This document shows positions 15,659-24,909 of a stretch of 64,000 nt of DNA, piece by piece (within the stretch, counting starts at the first letter, position 1; each line of letters opens with the position of its first letter). A program made the translations under genes and the position numbers. The notes beneath the pieces are model-generated. The model did not search any database and was not told the DNA's origin. It saw only the letters and a list, made by a program, of their open reading frames with translations. The stretch comes from Paenibacillus puerhi (lineage in GTDB: Bacteria; Bacillota; Bacilli; Paenibacillales; NBRC-103111), in NCBI RefSeq assembly GCF_009846885.1, contig NZ_WUWM01000032.1, positions 1 to 64,000 of the forward strand, read 5' to 3'.

Positions 15659-16504
15659 ATGGAGGTTATCCGCGTAGAGCATATTCGCAAGAGCTTTGGA
15701 AACAAGGATGCATTAGCCGATGTGTCTTTTTCCATTCCAAAAGGAGAAATTTTTGGATTCCTCGGTCCGAGTGGTTCAGGAAAAACAACATTAATCAAGA
15801 TTTTAACGGCGCAATTAAGGCCGACGAGTGGACAAGCAAGTGTATTCAACCAGCCGGCGGAGATGATGCATCAGTCTGCACAGAAGATGCGCTTTGGCAT
15901 TTTGACGGATAACAGTGGTCTTTATGAGAGATTAACGATTGAAGAAAATCTAGAGCTGTATCGCCAATTGTATGATCTCCCCAGATCCTCGATCGATAAG
16001 GTTCTGCAGTTTGTAAATTTAAGCGGAGAGCGCAAAAAGAAAGTCAATCGTTTATCGAAAGGGATGCGTCAGCGTGTCATGCTGGCATGCGCGGTGATCC
16101 ATGAGCCGGAATTATTATTTTTAGATGAACCTACTTCGGCTTTAGATCCCGTAAACTCCGCACATATTTATAAAGGCCTTCGTTACTTAAATGAGAAAGG
16201 GACAACGATATTTCTAACAACGCATAATATGGCTGAGGCAGAATGGATATGTAACCGTGTAGCGATTTTGTATCAAGGACAAATCCAAACGATCGGCTCG
16301 CCCAGGGAGCTAAAAAAACAGCATCGAGAAAACGTAATTTGTGTGGACTTAATAGATGGGGAGGCCTACGAGCTCCCGATTGATAAGGGAACGGCCGATC
16401 AAATAGCCGATTGGATGAAACGAGGGTTAATTGATCGATTAGAAACGAAAGAGCCGAGTCTAGGTGATATCTTTATTAAAATGACTGGAAGTGAGTTACT
16501 ATGA
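15659..16504 (+). CDS. ABC transporter ATP-binding protein (drug/peptide exporter type)
   Basis: A complete 281-residue ABC ATPase. Walker A GPSGSGKT is at about 36-43, signature LSKGMRQRV near 132, Walker B LLFLDEPT near 153 and the H-loop LTTHNMAEAE near 188. The C-terminal 60 residues are the short extension typical of NatA/CcmA-like exporters. Its stop overlaps the next start (ATGAG at 16501), so it is coupled to the permease. With an intact ATPase but a frameshifted permease the system may be inactive. Likely role is export of an antimicrobial or a toxic ion. Confidence 0.85.
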   Translation: MEVIRVEHIRKSFGNKDALADVSFSIPKGEIFGFLGPSGSGKTTLIKILTAQLRPTSGQASVFNQPAEMMHQSAQKMRFGILTDNSGLYERLTIEENLELYRQLYDLPRSSIDKVLQFVNLSGERKKKVNRLSKGMRQRVMLACAVIHEPELLFLDEPTSALDPVNSAHIYKGLRYLNEKGTTIFLTTHNMAEAEWICNRVAILYQGQIQTIGSPRELKKQHRENVICVDLIDGEAYELPIDKGTADQIADWMKRGLIDRLETKEPSLGDIFIKMTGSELL

Positions 16505-17212
16505 GTATCTCATTAAAGCGTGCCAGGGCGATATTTGTGAAGGATTATAAAGAATTTTCACGTAATTATGCGATCTCCATTATTTTGCTTATCCCCATTA
16601 TATTCGCCTTTCTTTTTCGAAGTGCAGGCCCGTCTTTGCCTGGGGCTATCGGTTTTCTTCTAAAATACTTCGTTTGTGATACTAACGTGTTTAGCCCAAG
16701 CATGCTTGATTGCGGAAGAAAAGGAGCGCAACACCCTGCGATCCTTAATGATGACTCCGGCCACGACCATGGATGTTTTAATCGGTAAAAGTACTTTAGT
16801 CTTTGTCATGTCTGCTGTTGCTCTGGCTATTGCTACGTATATATTGGGCTATGAGCCAGCTAGTATAGGGGCGTTTGTAGCAGCAGTCCTTCTTTCGATT
16901 ATTCTATACACAGCAGCCGGGACGATATGTGGGCTATTCTCCAAGACGTTACTTGACGCATCATTGTCTATCATTCCTGTGGCGTTCATATTCACTGGGG
17001 CGCCATGGGGGGCGTTACTAGCGGATGATTATCCGATCCTCAAAGTGCTGGATTACGTACCAAGCAGTCAACTTGTTCATTTGCTAAAAATACGCCATAT
17101 AGGCTTTACGACGGGAGATTTATTAAAACCCCTCCTCATTATTTTGGCATGGACGGTTGTATTGACGATTGTGTCTATTGTTTTGTATCAACGACGGTTA
17201 AAGGATGAGTAG
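16501..17212 (+). pseudogene. Frameshifted ABC-2 type permease
   Basis: The first frame (from ATG 16501) encodes a cytoplasmic start and one membrane helix up to FLLKYFV, then runs into unrelated codons. The second frame, from about 16676, continues with LTCLAQACLIAEEKERNTLRSLMMTP, the conserved cytosolic loop of ABC-2 permeases, and four or five more helices to QRRLKDE. One extra T in the TTT at 16673-16675 explains the break. The protein would be about 237 residues if repaired, which is usual for the family. It is either a real disruption or an assembly error. Confidence 0.75.
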
Positions 17213-17255
17213 GATAGAATCGCGCGTATTTCTACCTAGGAGGGATCAAATTCCG

Positions 17256-19550
17256 ATGCATGCAGCCGTCAAGTGGATGCAAGAATTCAAAGACCGCGAT
17301 ACCCGGCATCAGCTGAAAGGCTATCGGGACAAAGCGGAGCTTATCAGGAAACGGAGCTTGGAAGCTTGGGACGATCAAAGGCTGCAGTCGGAATCTCTCC
17401 GGTTGAAACAGGAAGCAAAATCGGGTACGCCTTTGGATGAACTGCTTGTCGATGCCTATGCGCTAGTCTGCGAGGCAGCGAAGAGAACGCTCGGACTACA
17501 GCCTTACGATGTCCAAGTCATGGCTGCTATCGCTTTGCACGAGAGATTTTTGATCGAACAGCATACTGGAGAAGGAAAAACGCTCTCTGCTGTTATGCCT
17601 GCTTATCTACATGCTTTAACCGGCCAAGGCGTTCATGTGCTGACTTTTAACGATTATTTGGCCAATCGAGATGCGGAGTGGATGGGCCCGATCTATCGTT
17701 TCCTCGGGTTAACGGTAAACGCGGTTCAAGCGGGCATGAGCTTGTCCGAGAAACGGAAAGCGTACGCCGCGGATATAACCTATGTGACGGCCAAAGAGGC
17801 GGGATTCGATTATTTGCGCGACACGATCGCTCTGAACGAAGTCGATACCGTGCATCGTCCATTCCACTACGTCATCGTCGACGAGGCGGATTCACTGCTT
17901 CTCGACGAAGCGCGGGTGCCGCTAGTCATCGCCGGCGAGCCGAGCTCCTCGGGCGACGATGGCATTCGTTTCGCAGCAGTGGCCAGGCAGCTCGAGCAAG
18001 CTGAGCATTACGACTTCGATGAGTTCAAGCGGAACGTTTATTTAAATGAAGCCGGCTCAGCGAAAGCGGAATCGCTACTGGGATGCGGCGATTTGTACGA
18101 AAGCCATAATAGTCAGTTGCTGATGTCGTTAAATTGCGCGCTGCATGCGGAATTGTTATTGAAAAAAGACGTCGATTACATCGTTCGGGACGGTAAAATC
18201 GAACTGATCGACGAATATACCGGCCGCGTGGCGGAGAACAGGCATTTGCCGGACGGGCTGCAAGCTGCGCTTTCGGCCAAAGAAGGACTACCGCACTTGG
18301 CAGGAGGGAAAGTTCTCGGTACGATCACCCTTCAACACTTCCTTAGCCTATATCCGAAGATTTGCGGAATGACGGCTACGGCGCACGTTTCCGCAATGGA
18401 ATTCGAACATATTTATGCGCTGCAGGTCGTGCAAATTCCGCCGAACCGGCCCAACATACGGATCGACCATCCGCCCCGGATTTATACCCATAAAGAAGCC
18501 AAGCTAAAGGCGCTTGTACAAGAAATCTTGACCGTCCATAGGGCGGGACGTCCGATTCTCATTGGTACGTCAAGCGTCGGAGAGTCTGATAGGCTGGCGG
18601 AGGCGCTAGCGGATGCCGGAGTACCTTGCCATGTTCTGAATGCGAAAAACGACGCAGAAGAAGCCGAGATCATCGCCAAAGCGGGAGAAATCGGCGCCGT
18701 GACGGTGTCTACGAATATGGCGGGACGCGGCGTCGACATTCGGCTCGGCGGCGGCAACCCCGCGCAAGCAGAAGCTGTCGCCAAGCTGGGCGGGTTGTAC
18801 GTGATTGGTACGCATATGCACCAAAGCGTGCGGATTGACAACCAGCTGCGCGGGCGTTCCGGCCGCCAAGGCGACCCGGGAGCTTCCGTATTTTTCGTAA
18901 GCTTGGAGGACGAGTTGTTCCTTCAGTTCGGCATTGGTAGAGCGATTTCGCCCCTGTATCGCGATCTTAGGCAGGATGAGGCTCTCGAAGATTCGGTGCT
19001 CCACAGCAAAATTGCGCATATTCAGCGGGTTATTATGGGCCAAAACTTCGATATCCGCCAGGAGTTGAACCGTTATTCGGATATGGTGGAGGAACAGAGG
19101 CGTATTCTATACGAGGAGCGGCTCGGAATTTTGAAAGGCGAGACGCCTATGAGCCCTTCGGAGCAGCGGGTACGGCTTTATTATATCGACAAGTTCTGGG
19201 CCGACCATCTGGCCTTCGTTTCTTACATTCGCGAAAGCATCCATTTGACGAGCCTTACTCATCGCAATCCGATCGACGAATTTCATGCGCAACTCATCCA
19301 AGCCTACGAGCAAATTCCGGCTAACATCCATAGAGAGTCGGCGAATATGCTCGTCAAGCTCGGAGGTTCGAATGATCCGGCAACGTGGGAAAAGTTCGGA
19401 CTGAAGAGCCCTACTTCCACTTGGACTTATACCGTCAACGATCAATACATGGAGTACTTGCAGAATCCCGGTTCATGGGCGCCAGGGACGATCATCGCTT
19501 ATTGGATTCGCAAGCTATTGAGGCCGGCATTCGGGTGGTCAAAATTTTAA
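17256..19550 (+). CDS. SecA paralogue (SecA2-like preprotein translocase ATPase)
   Basis: A 764-residue SecA-type DEAD motor. It shows the conserved start DELLVDAYALVCEAAKR, Walker A TGEGKT near 105, DEAD-box VDEAD near 207, the helicase motifs VSTNMAGRGVDI near 490 and QLRGRSGRQGDPG near 530. The C-terminal zinc motif of housekeeping SecA (CxCxSG) is missing and the protein is shorter than the about 840 residues of B. subtilis SecA, so it is a specialised paralogue. I chose ATG 17256, 11 bases after AGGAGGG; a start at 17205 overlaps the permease stop but lacks an RBS. Its cargo cannot be inferred from the neighbours. Confidence 0.8.
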   Translation: MHAAVKWMQEFKDRDTRHQLKGYRDKAELIRKRSLEAWDDQRLQSESLRLKQEAKSGTPLDELLVDAYALVCEAAKRTLGLQPYDVQVMAAIALHERFLIEQHTGEGKTLSAVMPAYLHALTGQGVHVLTFNDYLANRDAEWMGPIYRFLGLTVNAVQAGMSLSEKRKAYAADITYVTAKEAGFDYLRDTIALNEVDTVHRPFHYVIVDEADSLLLDEARVPLVIAGEPSSSGDDGIRFAAVARQLEQAEHYDFDEFKRNVYLNEAGSAKAESLLGCGDLYESHNSQLLMSLNCALHAELLLKKDVDYIVRDGKIELIDEYTGRVAENRHLPDGLQAALSAKEGLPHLAGGKVLGTITLQHFLSLYPKICGMTATAHVSAMEFEHIYALQVVQIPPNRPNIRIDHPPRIYTHKEAKLKALVQEILTVHRAGRPILIGTSSVGESDRLAEALADAGVPCHVLNAKNDAEEAEIIAKAGEIGAVTVSTNMAGRGVDIRLGGGNPAQAEAVAKLGGLYVIGTHMHQSVRIDNQLRGRSGRQGDPGASVFFVSLEDELFLQFGIGRAISPLYRDLRQDEALEDSVLHSKIAHIQRVIMGQNFDIRQELNRYSDMVEEQRRILYEERLGILKGETPMSPSEQRVRLYYIDKFWADHLAFVSYIRESIHLTSLTHRNPIDEFHAQLIQAYEQIPANIHRESANMLVKLGGSNDPATWEKFGLKSPTSTWTYTVNDQYMEYLQNPGSWAPGTIIAYWIRKLLRPAFGWSKF

Positions 19551-19616
19551 TCGGGACGAATACGAGCAGCGAACGCTCGATTCATCCTAGGCTGACGGAC
19601 AGCGGGGGAACAGATC

Positions 19617-20564
19617 ATGAACAAAACCGATCGGCAGCTCGCCATCATGCTTGAGCTGCAACGGAGCAAGGTATTGAGAGCGGAGGATTTGGCGTCTCTA
19701 TTTGAGACGAGCGTGCGGACCATATATCGAGACATACAAGCTCTAAGTGAAATGGGTGTTCCGATCCTTGGGGCTCCCGGGCAGGGTTATTCCCTAATGG
19801 AGGGATATTTTCTTCCACCAGTCGGGTTTTCTGTTGAAGAGGCCGTAGCCTTGCTTATGGGTACGGACTTTATCGAGCAGCGCTTGGATGGTGATTACGG
19901 AAATGTATCTAGGTCGGCTCGACGGAAAATTGAAGCTATCCTGCCGGAATCCGTGCGCGGCGAGTCGACGCGCGTTCGGGAAACGATGCGGCTTACTCAG
20001 GCCGGCGAGCCGGTAACCAGCTGGAAGGAAAAGGAGTATCTCGGGCAAGCGAGGCGGGCGATTATGGAACGCCGCAAATTACGTATGACGTATCTGAAAA
20101 AAATGCCGGAAACGGACGGCAATCGGAGGAGCACTCGTGAGGTCGCTCCATACGGATTGGCGCTTGTTCTGGGAAATTGGATTTTGATTGCACGTTGCGA
20201 CTTGCGGCAGGAAATTCGGCATTTCCGGTTGTCGCGGATCACCGGGCTTACCGTATTGGAGGATCGCTTTCTCATTCCACAAGGGTTTAACCTTAACAGC
20301 TACCGTCCGCCGGACGACCGTAACGTACGGGTGCTGGTTCGGGCTAATCCCGTCATTGCGGACAAAATCTCGGAGAGTTGTCATTTTTATATGGAATCGA
20401 CCGATGAACGAAAAGATGGCCTTTTAGTCAACTTTCGTGTCCGTCATCTGGAGGAGCTGTTGCCTTACATCCTCAGCTGGGGCGGAGATGTCGAGGTACT
20501 GGAACCGGAGTCATTCCGACATCGGGTTCGGGAAGAGGTCGAAAAAATGTTAAAACGCTACTGA
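19617..20564 (+). CDS. WYL-domain (YafY-like) regulator
   Basis: A 315-residue regulator with an N-terminal HTH_11 domain (VLRAEDLASLFETSVRTIYRDIQAL) and a wing with GAPGQGYSL, followed by a WYL domain (NWILIARCDLRQEIRHFRLSRI, about 185-215) and its C-terminal extension. ATG at 19617 follows GGGGGAACAGATC. It lies 73 bases before a DinB-family gene in the same direction, a common pairing. It probably responds to a small ligand or to nucleic acid and controls its own operon. Confidence 0.85.
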   Translation: MNKTDRQLAIMLELQRSKVLRAEDLASLFETSVRTIYRDIQALSEMGVPILGAPGQGYSLMEGYFLPPVGFSVEEAVALLMGTDFIEQRLDGDYGNVSRSARRKIEAILPESVRGESTRVRETMRLTQAGEPVTSWKEKEYLGQARRAIMERRKLRMTYLKKMPETDGNRRSTREVAPYGLALVLGNWILIARCDLRQEIRHFRLSRITGLTVLEDRFLIPQGFNLNSYRPPDDRNVRVLVRANPVIADKISESCHFYMESTDERKDGLLVNFRVRHLEELLPYILSWGGDVEVLEPESFRHRVREEVEKMLKRY

Positions 20565-20637
20565 CACGCTGTTGTCATCAACGTTATTTTATATTGGGAT
20601 TATATCCAAGAATGAATAATAAGGAGTTGTTTGATTC

Positions 20638-21165
20638 ATGAGAAGTACAGCGGAAGCATTGCAGTCATTTGAGGCGGTAGTAGGACGTTATTTCATCGAG
20701 CTGGATAGCCTCGATATGGAGCAGCTGATAAAAAAAGCGAATGAGGAGGAGTGGTCGATTGGCCAAATGTATATGCATTTGATTCAATCGGCGCAATTCA
20801 TGCATTTGCATAATGTCGATCAATGTTTGGCTGGAAGTGAAGCAACCGTAGACGCTAGGGAGGAGAAAACGGAGAGGGGCAAGGAAGCCTTCGAGCTAGG
20901 AAGTTTTCCGCCCGTTCGGATTCAGGTCCCTGCATCCCCGCAATACACCCCGAAACAGCCGGAGAGCAAGGAGCAGCTGACGGAAGGCTTGCGTCATGTC
21001 ATGGAGCGGATGAAACGTACTGAATCTGCTTTGAGTAAAGTGACCGAGAGCAAAAAGATGGTTCATCCCAGATTGGGCGCACTAGACGCCAATGAGTGGT
21101 TTTTGCTTATAGACATGCATTACAGGCACCATCTATTGCAGCTGGAACGTTTGAAAAGTTTGTAA
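20638..21165 (+). CDS. DinB-like (four-helix) metalloprotein
   Basis: A 175-residue DinB/DfsB-type protein. Three histidines sit where the family binds metal: HLIQS near 46, and the pair in DMHYRHHLLQ near the end. The EEWSIGQMYMHL block is typical. Many relatives are thiol-dependent S-transferases using bacillithiol or mycothiol, but the substrate here is unknown. RBS AAGGAG lies before the ATG at 20638. A promoter-like TTATTTTATATTGGGATTATAT sits in the gap to the WYL gene, so it could be read separately. Confidence 0.75.
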   Translation: MRSTAEALQSFEAVVGRYFIELDSLDMEQLIKKANEEEWSIGQMYMHLIQSAQFMHLHNVDQCLAGSEATVDAREEKTERGKEAFELGSFPPVRIQVPASPQYTPKQPESKEQLTEGLRHVMERMKRTESALSKVTESKKMVHPRLGALDANEWFLLIDMHYRHHLLQLERLKSL

Positions 21166-21261
21166 ACTATTCATGAATTCATTTGAAATGGAATGAAGTT
21201 TAATGAAAAATGAGAGGATATTAACCGAGGACTAACAGGTAACAAGGAAGGTGGGGGCGGG

Positions 21262-21726
21262 TTGCAACAGCCTTTGAATGAATCCTTTTTCCAACAGCCG
21301 ACTCTGGAATTGGCGCGCTCTCTCCTCGGGATGCTGCTAGTGCATGAAACCGAAGCGGGTGAAATCTCGGGTTGGATTGTGGAAACCGAAGCATACTTAG
21401 GGCCGAATGACCGAGCGGCGCACAGCTTTAACAACCGCAGGACGCGGAGAACGGAGGTTATGTTCGGACCTGCAGGACGAGCTTACACTCATTTGATGCA
21501 TACTCACTGTCTCTTGAACGCGGTGGGTGGGGGGATAGGCGATCCGGAAAGTGTTCTGATTCGGGCGCTTGAACCTTGCGCAGGAATAGAGAGCATGTAC
21601 AAGCGCCGCGGAAGTGTCAAGAAGGAGCAAGAGTTGACGAACGGACCGGGTAAGTTGACCAAAGCGTTTGGGATTGGAATGGAATTCTATGGTGCATGGG
21701 AGCCGCCTTTATCGGAGTTCGCCTAA
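21262..21726 (+). pseudogene. 3-methyladenine DNA glycosylase (AAG/MPG family), 3'-truncated
   Basis: The 154-residue product carries the first three quarters of a monofunctional alkyladenine glycosylase: LLGMLLVHE, the active-site VETEAYLGPNDRAAHS (catalytic Glu present), RRTEVMFGPAGRAYTH, LIRALEP and NGPGKLTKAFGI. Family members run to about 190-210 residues with an SPRIGI block before the end; this is absent. The last 9 residues (WEPPLSEFA) look off-frame, and the stop abuts the convergent WYL gene. A TTG start follows GGTGGGGG. The truncation probably removes part of the fold. It could be an intact divergent variant, but I think not. Confidence 0.65.
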
Positions 21727-22635
21727 TTAATAGTTCTTCAGCATTTGATGTAAATAATTTCGAAAGTCTTCAACGTATGGCCCAGGCTCTACGATTTTTA
21801 GATTGGTGCCGAAGCTTGCTAAAAACTGAAATCCTGTACGGCTGTGAGGGACATCAAACGTTACTAAGTCATATTCCGAACTGTAGCTCTCGATACTCTT
21901 TCGACCGTACCGTTCAATGAATTGGTCCTTTACACTTGGCGAAATCAATGCCTTCACAGCGACTAACTCCGGCTGATATCTTGCGTCGCGTTCTTGTTCC
22001 GATATAGGTTCTCTCGGGTTGAATGTCGCCTCATCCATGTTCAGATTATCGATCCGAGATAATTTGAACGTTCTATATGTCATGCGATGTAAGCAGAATC
22101 CCTTCAGATACCAACTCGATTCGCTAAAATGAAGCTCATAGGGCTCGACGATTCGATTCGTTGCAGCCCCATTCTTATCGATATAATCAAAGGAAACTAA
22201 CCTTCTCTGTAAGATCGCTTGCTGGCATATCCTCAAGGCTTGAATAATCTCAGACCGACCCTCCCAATCATAAAATGACAGTTGAATCGGACTTTTCAGA
22301 GGCAATGGGCTAACCATTGCTTCTATTTTTTTAATCGTCATTTCCACTTCTTCGCTAAGGAGTAGCTGTTCCAATCCGCCGAGCGCAGTTAATATATTTT
22401 CCAGGTCTGAGCTGCTTAATAGACGTTTATCCACCTTGTAATGATCCATAATACCATAGCCGCCGTTAACGCCATGGATCGCATAGATCGGGATGTTCGA
22501 TAGACTTAAGGTTTCCATATCGCGAAGAATCGTTCTTTTGGAAACATGAAATAATTGCGCGAATTCTTTAGTCGACACGACTTCTTTTTTGAGCAATATC
22601 ATGATGATGGAAATGAGTCTCTCAACCTTGTCCAT
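21727..22635 (-). CDS. WYL-domain (YafY-like) regulator
   Basis: A 302-residue regulator. The HTH (VVSTKEFAQLFHVSKRTILRDMETL) is at the N-terminus, with a GVNGGYGI wing. The WYL part (SSWYLKGFCLHRMTYRTFKLSRI) is near 175-200. I chose ATG 22635 with AAGGTGA upstream; the frame opens 9 codons earlier. It is divergent from a PhnB-like gene, and a perfect 11-base-arm palindrome lies between them. It is therefore the likely regulator of that gene and of itself. Its stop touches the end of the glycosylase remnant. Confidence 0.85.
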   Translation of the reverse strand: MDKVERLISIIMILLKKEVVSTKEFAQLFHVSKRTILRDMETLSLSNIPIYAIHGVNGGYGIMDHYKVDKRLLSSSDLENILTALGGLEQLLLSEEVEMTIKKIEAMVSPLPLKSPIQLSFYDWEGRSEIIQALRICQQAILQRRLVSFDYIDKNGAATNRIVEPYELHFSESSWYLKGFCLHRMTYRTFKLSRIDNLNMDEATFNPREPISEQERDARYQPELVAVKALISPSVKDQFIERYGRKSIESYSSEYDLVTFDVPHSRTGFQFLASFGTNLKIVEPGPYVEDFRNYLHQMLKNY

Positions 22636-22667
22636 AGGTTCACCTTCTTCTTTCTGCTCCATCTAAG

Positions 22668-22693
22668 AAAGGTGACAGAAAGCTGTCACCTTT
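22668..22693. promoter_or_regulatory. Operator palindrome between WYL regulator and VOC gene
   Basis: AAAGGTGACAG (22668-22678), loop AAAG, CTGTCACCTTT (22683-22693): a perfect inverted repeat. TATACT at 22701-22706 follows on the + side and may be the -10 of the VOC gene. Confidence 0.7.
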
Positions 22694-22736
22694 TATGTAT
22701 TATACTACATTCATCACAAGAAGGAGGTAATGCTTG

Positions 22737-23198
22737 ATGTCGGCTATTGCTTATGTAAACTTTGACGGTTGTGCAGAGCAAGCGATTGCATTTTATGCGG
22801 AGGCTTTAAATGCGCTTGAAGTAAAGCAAGTTAAGTTTAAGGATTTCCCGCAAGACCCTAACTATCCATTGCCGGAAAATGAGCTGAATATGATCATGGA
22901 ATCTTCATTAGTATTCGCAGGCGGGAAAATCATGATGTCGGATGTTCTGCCATCTATGAAGGCGGTAACAGGGGAGTTGGTGAAAGGAAATCAGGTACTG
23001 ATAAGCCTAGTTATCGATGATCAACCGAAGCTGGAGGAGTATTTCAACAAGTTGGCTGTTGGCGGCCATGTTATCATGCCGTTATCCCATACACCTTGGT
23101 CTTCGTGCTTTGGCCTGCTCGTAGATCAGTTCGGGGTTTCCTGGAAATTCAATAGCGACGCAGATCAATTTCTCGATCGTGTGCTTTCTACTAACTAG
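22737..23198 (+). CDS. PhnB-like VOC-superfamily protein
   Basis: A 153-residue protein of the glyoxalase/VOC superfamily, PhnB-like branch (NFDGCAEQAIAFYAEAL at the start, GGKIMMSDVLPS in the middle, FGLLVDQFGVSWKFN at the end). These are cytosolic, usually dimeric and of unknown substrate; several are linked to drug or aldehyde resistance. ATG 22737 lies nine bases after AAGGAGG; a TTG one codon earlier is less likely. It is divergent from the WYL regulator and shares the palindromic operator. Confidence 0.8.
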   Translation: MSAIAYVNFDGCAEQAIAFYAEALNALEVKQVKFKDFPQDPNYPLPENELNMIMESSLVFAGGKIMMSDVLPSMKAVTGELVKGNQVLISLVIDDQPKLEEYFNKLAVGGHVIMPLSHTPWSSCFGLLVDQFGVSWKFNSDADQFLDRVLSTN

Positions 23199-23215
23199 CA
23201 AGATTTAAGATGCTC

Positions 23216-23266
23216 AAGCTGCGGAGACGGCCTCGCCTCGGGCGCGCTGTCTCCGCCTGCCAGCTT
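23216..23266 (+). terminator. GC-rich hairpin after the VOC gene
   Basis: GCGGAGAC (23221-23228) pairs with GTCTCCGC (23249-23256), and AAGCT/AGCTT can extend the base. There is no clear T-run, so it may be a structural or rho-type element. Confidence 0.4.
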
Positions 23267-23379
23267 CATCTGCTTCTGCTGCTCGTACTCGCGATTGACA
23301 ATCCAATGTGACGGGGTACTAAAGGAACAGTTCTAATCATATTCCTAAAAAAGGAGGCAAGAGGAGGGAGTGCTACAGC

Positions 23380-24807
23380 TTGTTGACGAAAGTTAAGGTT
23401 AGTTTACGGCCCATTGTAAGCAAGTTAAATATGCCTACTGTTTTGAAGACAGCTATACTTCCAGCGGATTCAATTGAAAGACTATTTATTGCAACCCAAG
23501 TAGGAGAGATCTTTTACATACAAAACGGAGTTATAAGGACTTTTTTAGATATTAGTCCGCGAATCCTAAAGCTAGGTGCTTCTAGTGGAGGATATGATGA
23601 ACGAGGATTGTTAGGGCTAGCCTTTCATCCCGAATTTTATTATAACGGCTTGTTTTATCTCCATTATTCAGTAGCTGGAACTCAAGGCCCAGGTGCTCTT
23701 CCAGGTGCATTTGAATCTTTTAAGCCTAATCCGTGTGATCCCGGATCACTAAACCTAAAGTGGATAAATAGAGAAATGCACTATGATCATATAGATACAG
23801 TTGAAGAATGGATGTTACAACCGAAGGGTCAACCTCAAAAACGCCGGACATTACTTAACTTAAGAAGACCCTTTTTAAATCATAATGGTGTGAATAGCTT
23901 AAACTTCTCACCTGAAACAGGAAAACTTGTTTTGACAACCGGAGATGGCGGATCAGGTTATGACCCATTTAATTTAAGCCAGGATAACATGGAGATAGCA
24001 GGGAAAATTATTGAAATTGATGTAGCTAAGAATCCTTTTAATTATAATCCGCCCGTAGTCACACGCTTTCATGAACTTCCCGCACCTATTCAGGAGACGC
24101 TTACGGTAATGGCCAAAGGGGTTCGCAATATCCCGGGCATTTCCTTTCAAAGGGTTTATAATCAGTATGTCAAATATGTGGGAAATGTCGGACAGGCTTT
24201 GGTAGAGTCGATATTTTCATTCGTTCATCATAGACCAATCCCGGTTACCCAGCTTGTTCAAGCTTCTTTGATGAATTCGGAACCTGACCAAGAAGGATTT
24301 ATTAACTTTGGCTGGAGAGGGTGGGAAGGCGCTTTTCCTACCTCGATGATTAGGGGCTGCTCTGCAAATCCAACTTTGGATCAGAAAACAATGGCTTATT
24401 ACAATGAAGCGGTAAAAACCTCGGTGAAGCGTCTTCAGCCTTTAACCAGTTATTTTCATAAAGATCCAAGGCCCGATAAATTTGGAGGAACTGCACTTAC
24501 GGGAGTTCAGCCCTATATGGGGAAGGGAATTCCCAGCTTGACGGGAAGCGTCGTGTTTACCGATCTTGCTCGGGATAAAGGAGCTCAGCCTCCAGTTAGA
24601 GGAGTTTTGGCTTATACCCGGGTACCAACAGATTGTAAACTGAATGATTTTAGTGTTATTGAAACCGATTATAATTTTGGGTCTCAATCCGCTTATTATG
24701 TTAGTTTGGGAACGAACTTGGATCAAACCAGACTATATCTAGGCGTTTATGGCTCTATGAAAGTAGCTGATTTTAACCAAGGCACCGTTTTTGAAATTGT
24801 TTCATAA
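23380..24807 (+). CDS. Glucose/sorbosone dehydrogenase-like six-bladed propeller
   Basis: A 475-residue protein with the GSDH (PQQ-dependent sugar dehydrogenase) pattern: YDERGLLGLAFHPEF near 66, LNHNGVNSLNFSPETG near 165, LTTGDGGSGYDP near 186, and GFINFGWRGWEG near 305. Unlike most members it has no signal peptide or lipobox after its TTG start (RBS GGAGGGAG nine bases upstream), so it would stay in the cytosol unless a longer start exists. Periplasm-less Gram-positives rarely make PQQ, so the role may be non-PQQ. The gene is AT-rich relative to its left neighbours. Confidence 0.7.
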   Translation: MLTKVKVSLRPIVSKLNMPTVLKTAILPADSIERLFIATQVGEIFYIQNGVIRTFLDISPRILKLGASSGGYDERGLLGLAFHPEFYYNGLFYLHYSVAGTQGPGALPGAFESFKPNPCDPGSLNLKWINREMHYDHIDTVEEWMLQPKGQPQKRRTLLNLRRPFLNHNGVNSLNFSPETGKLVLTTGDGGSGYDPFNLSQDNMEIAGKIIEIDVAKNPFNYNPPVVTRFHELPAPIQETLTVMAKGVRNIPGISFQRVYNQYVKYVGNVGQALVESIFSFVHHRPIPVTQLVQASLMNSEPDQEGFINFGWRGWEGAFPTSMIRGCSANPTLDQKTMAYYNEAVKTSVKRLQPLTSYFHKDPRPDKFGGTALTGVQPYMGKGIPSLTGSVVFTDLARDKGAQPPVRGVLAYTRVPTDCKLNDFSVIETDYNFGSQSAYYVSLGTNLDQTRLYLGVYGSMKVADFNQGTVFEIVS

Positions 24808-24861
24808 ATTAATTTAGCCCCATCTGAGCCAGCAACAAGGCGAAAGTGGCTGCTATACAGG

Positions 24862-24909
24862 CCGATCCGGCTAGTCATTCTTAACGACATAACGGATCGG
24901 TTTTTTTTA
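24862..24909 (+). terminator. Terminator of the GSDH-like gene
   Basis: CCGATCCG (24862-24869) pairs with CGGATCGG (24893-24900), followed by eight T. It overlaps the end of the LysR gene on the other strand. Confidence 0.8.
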
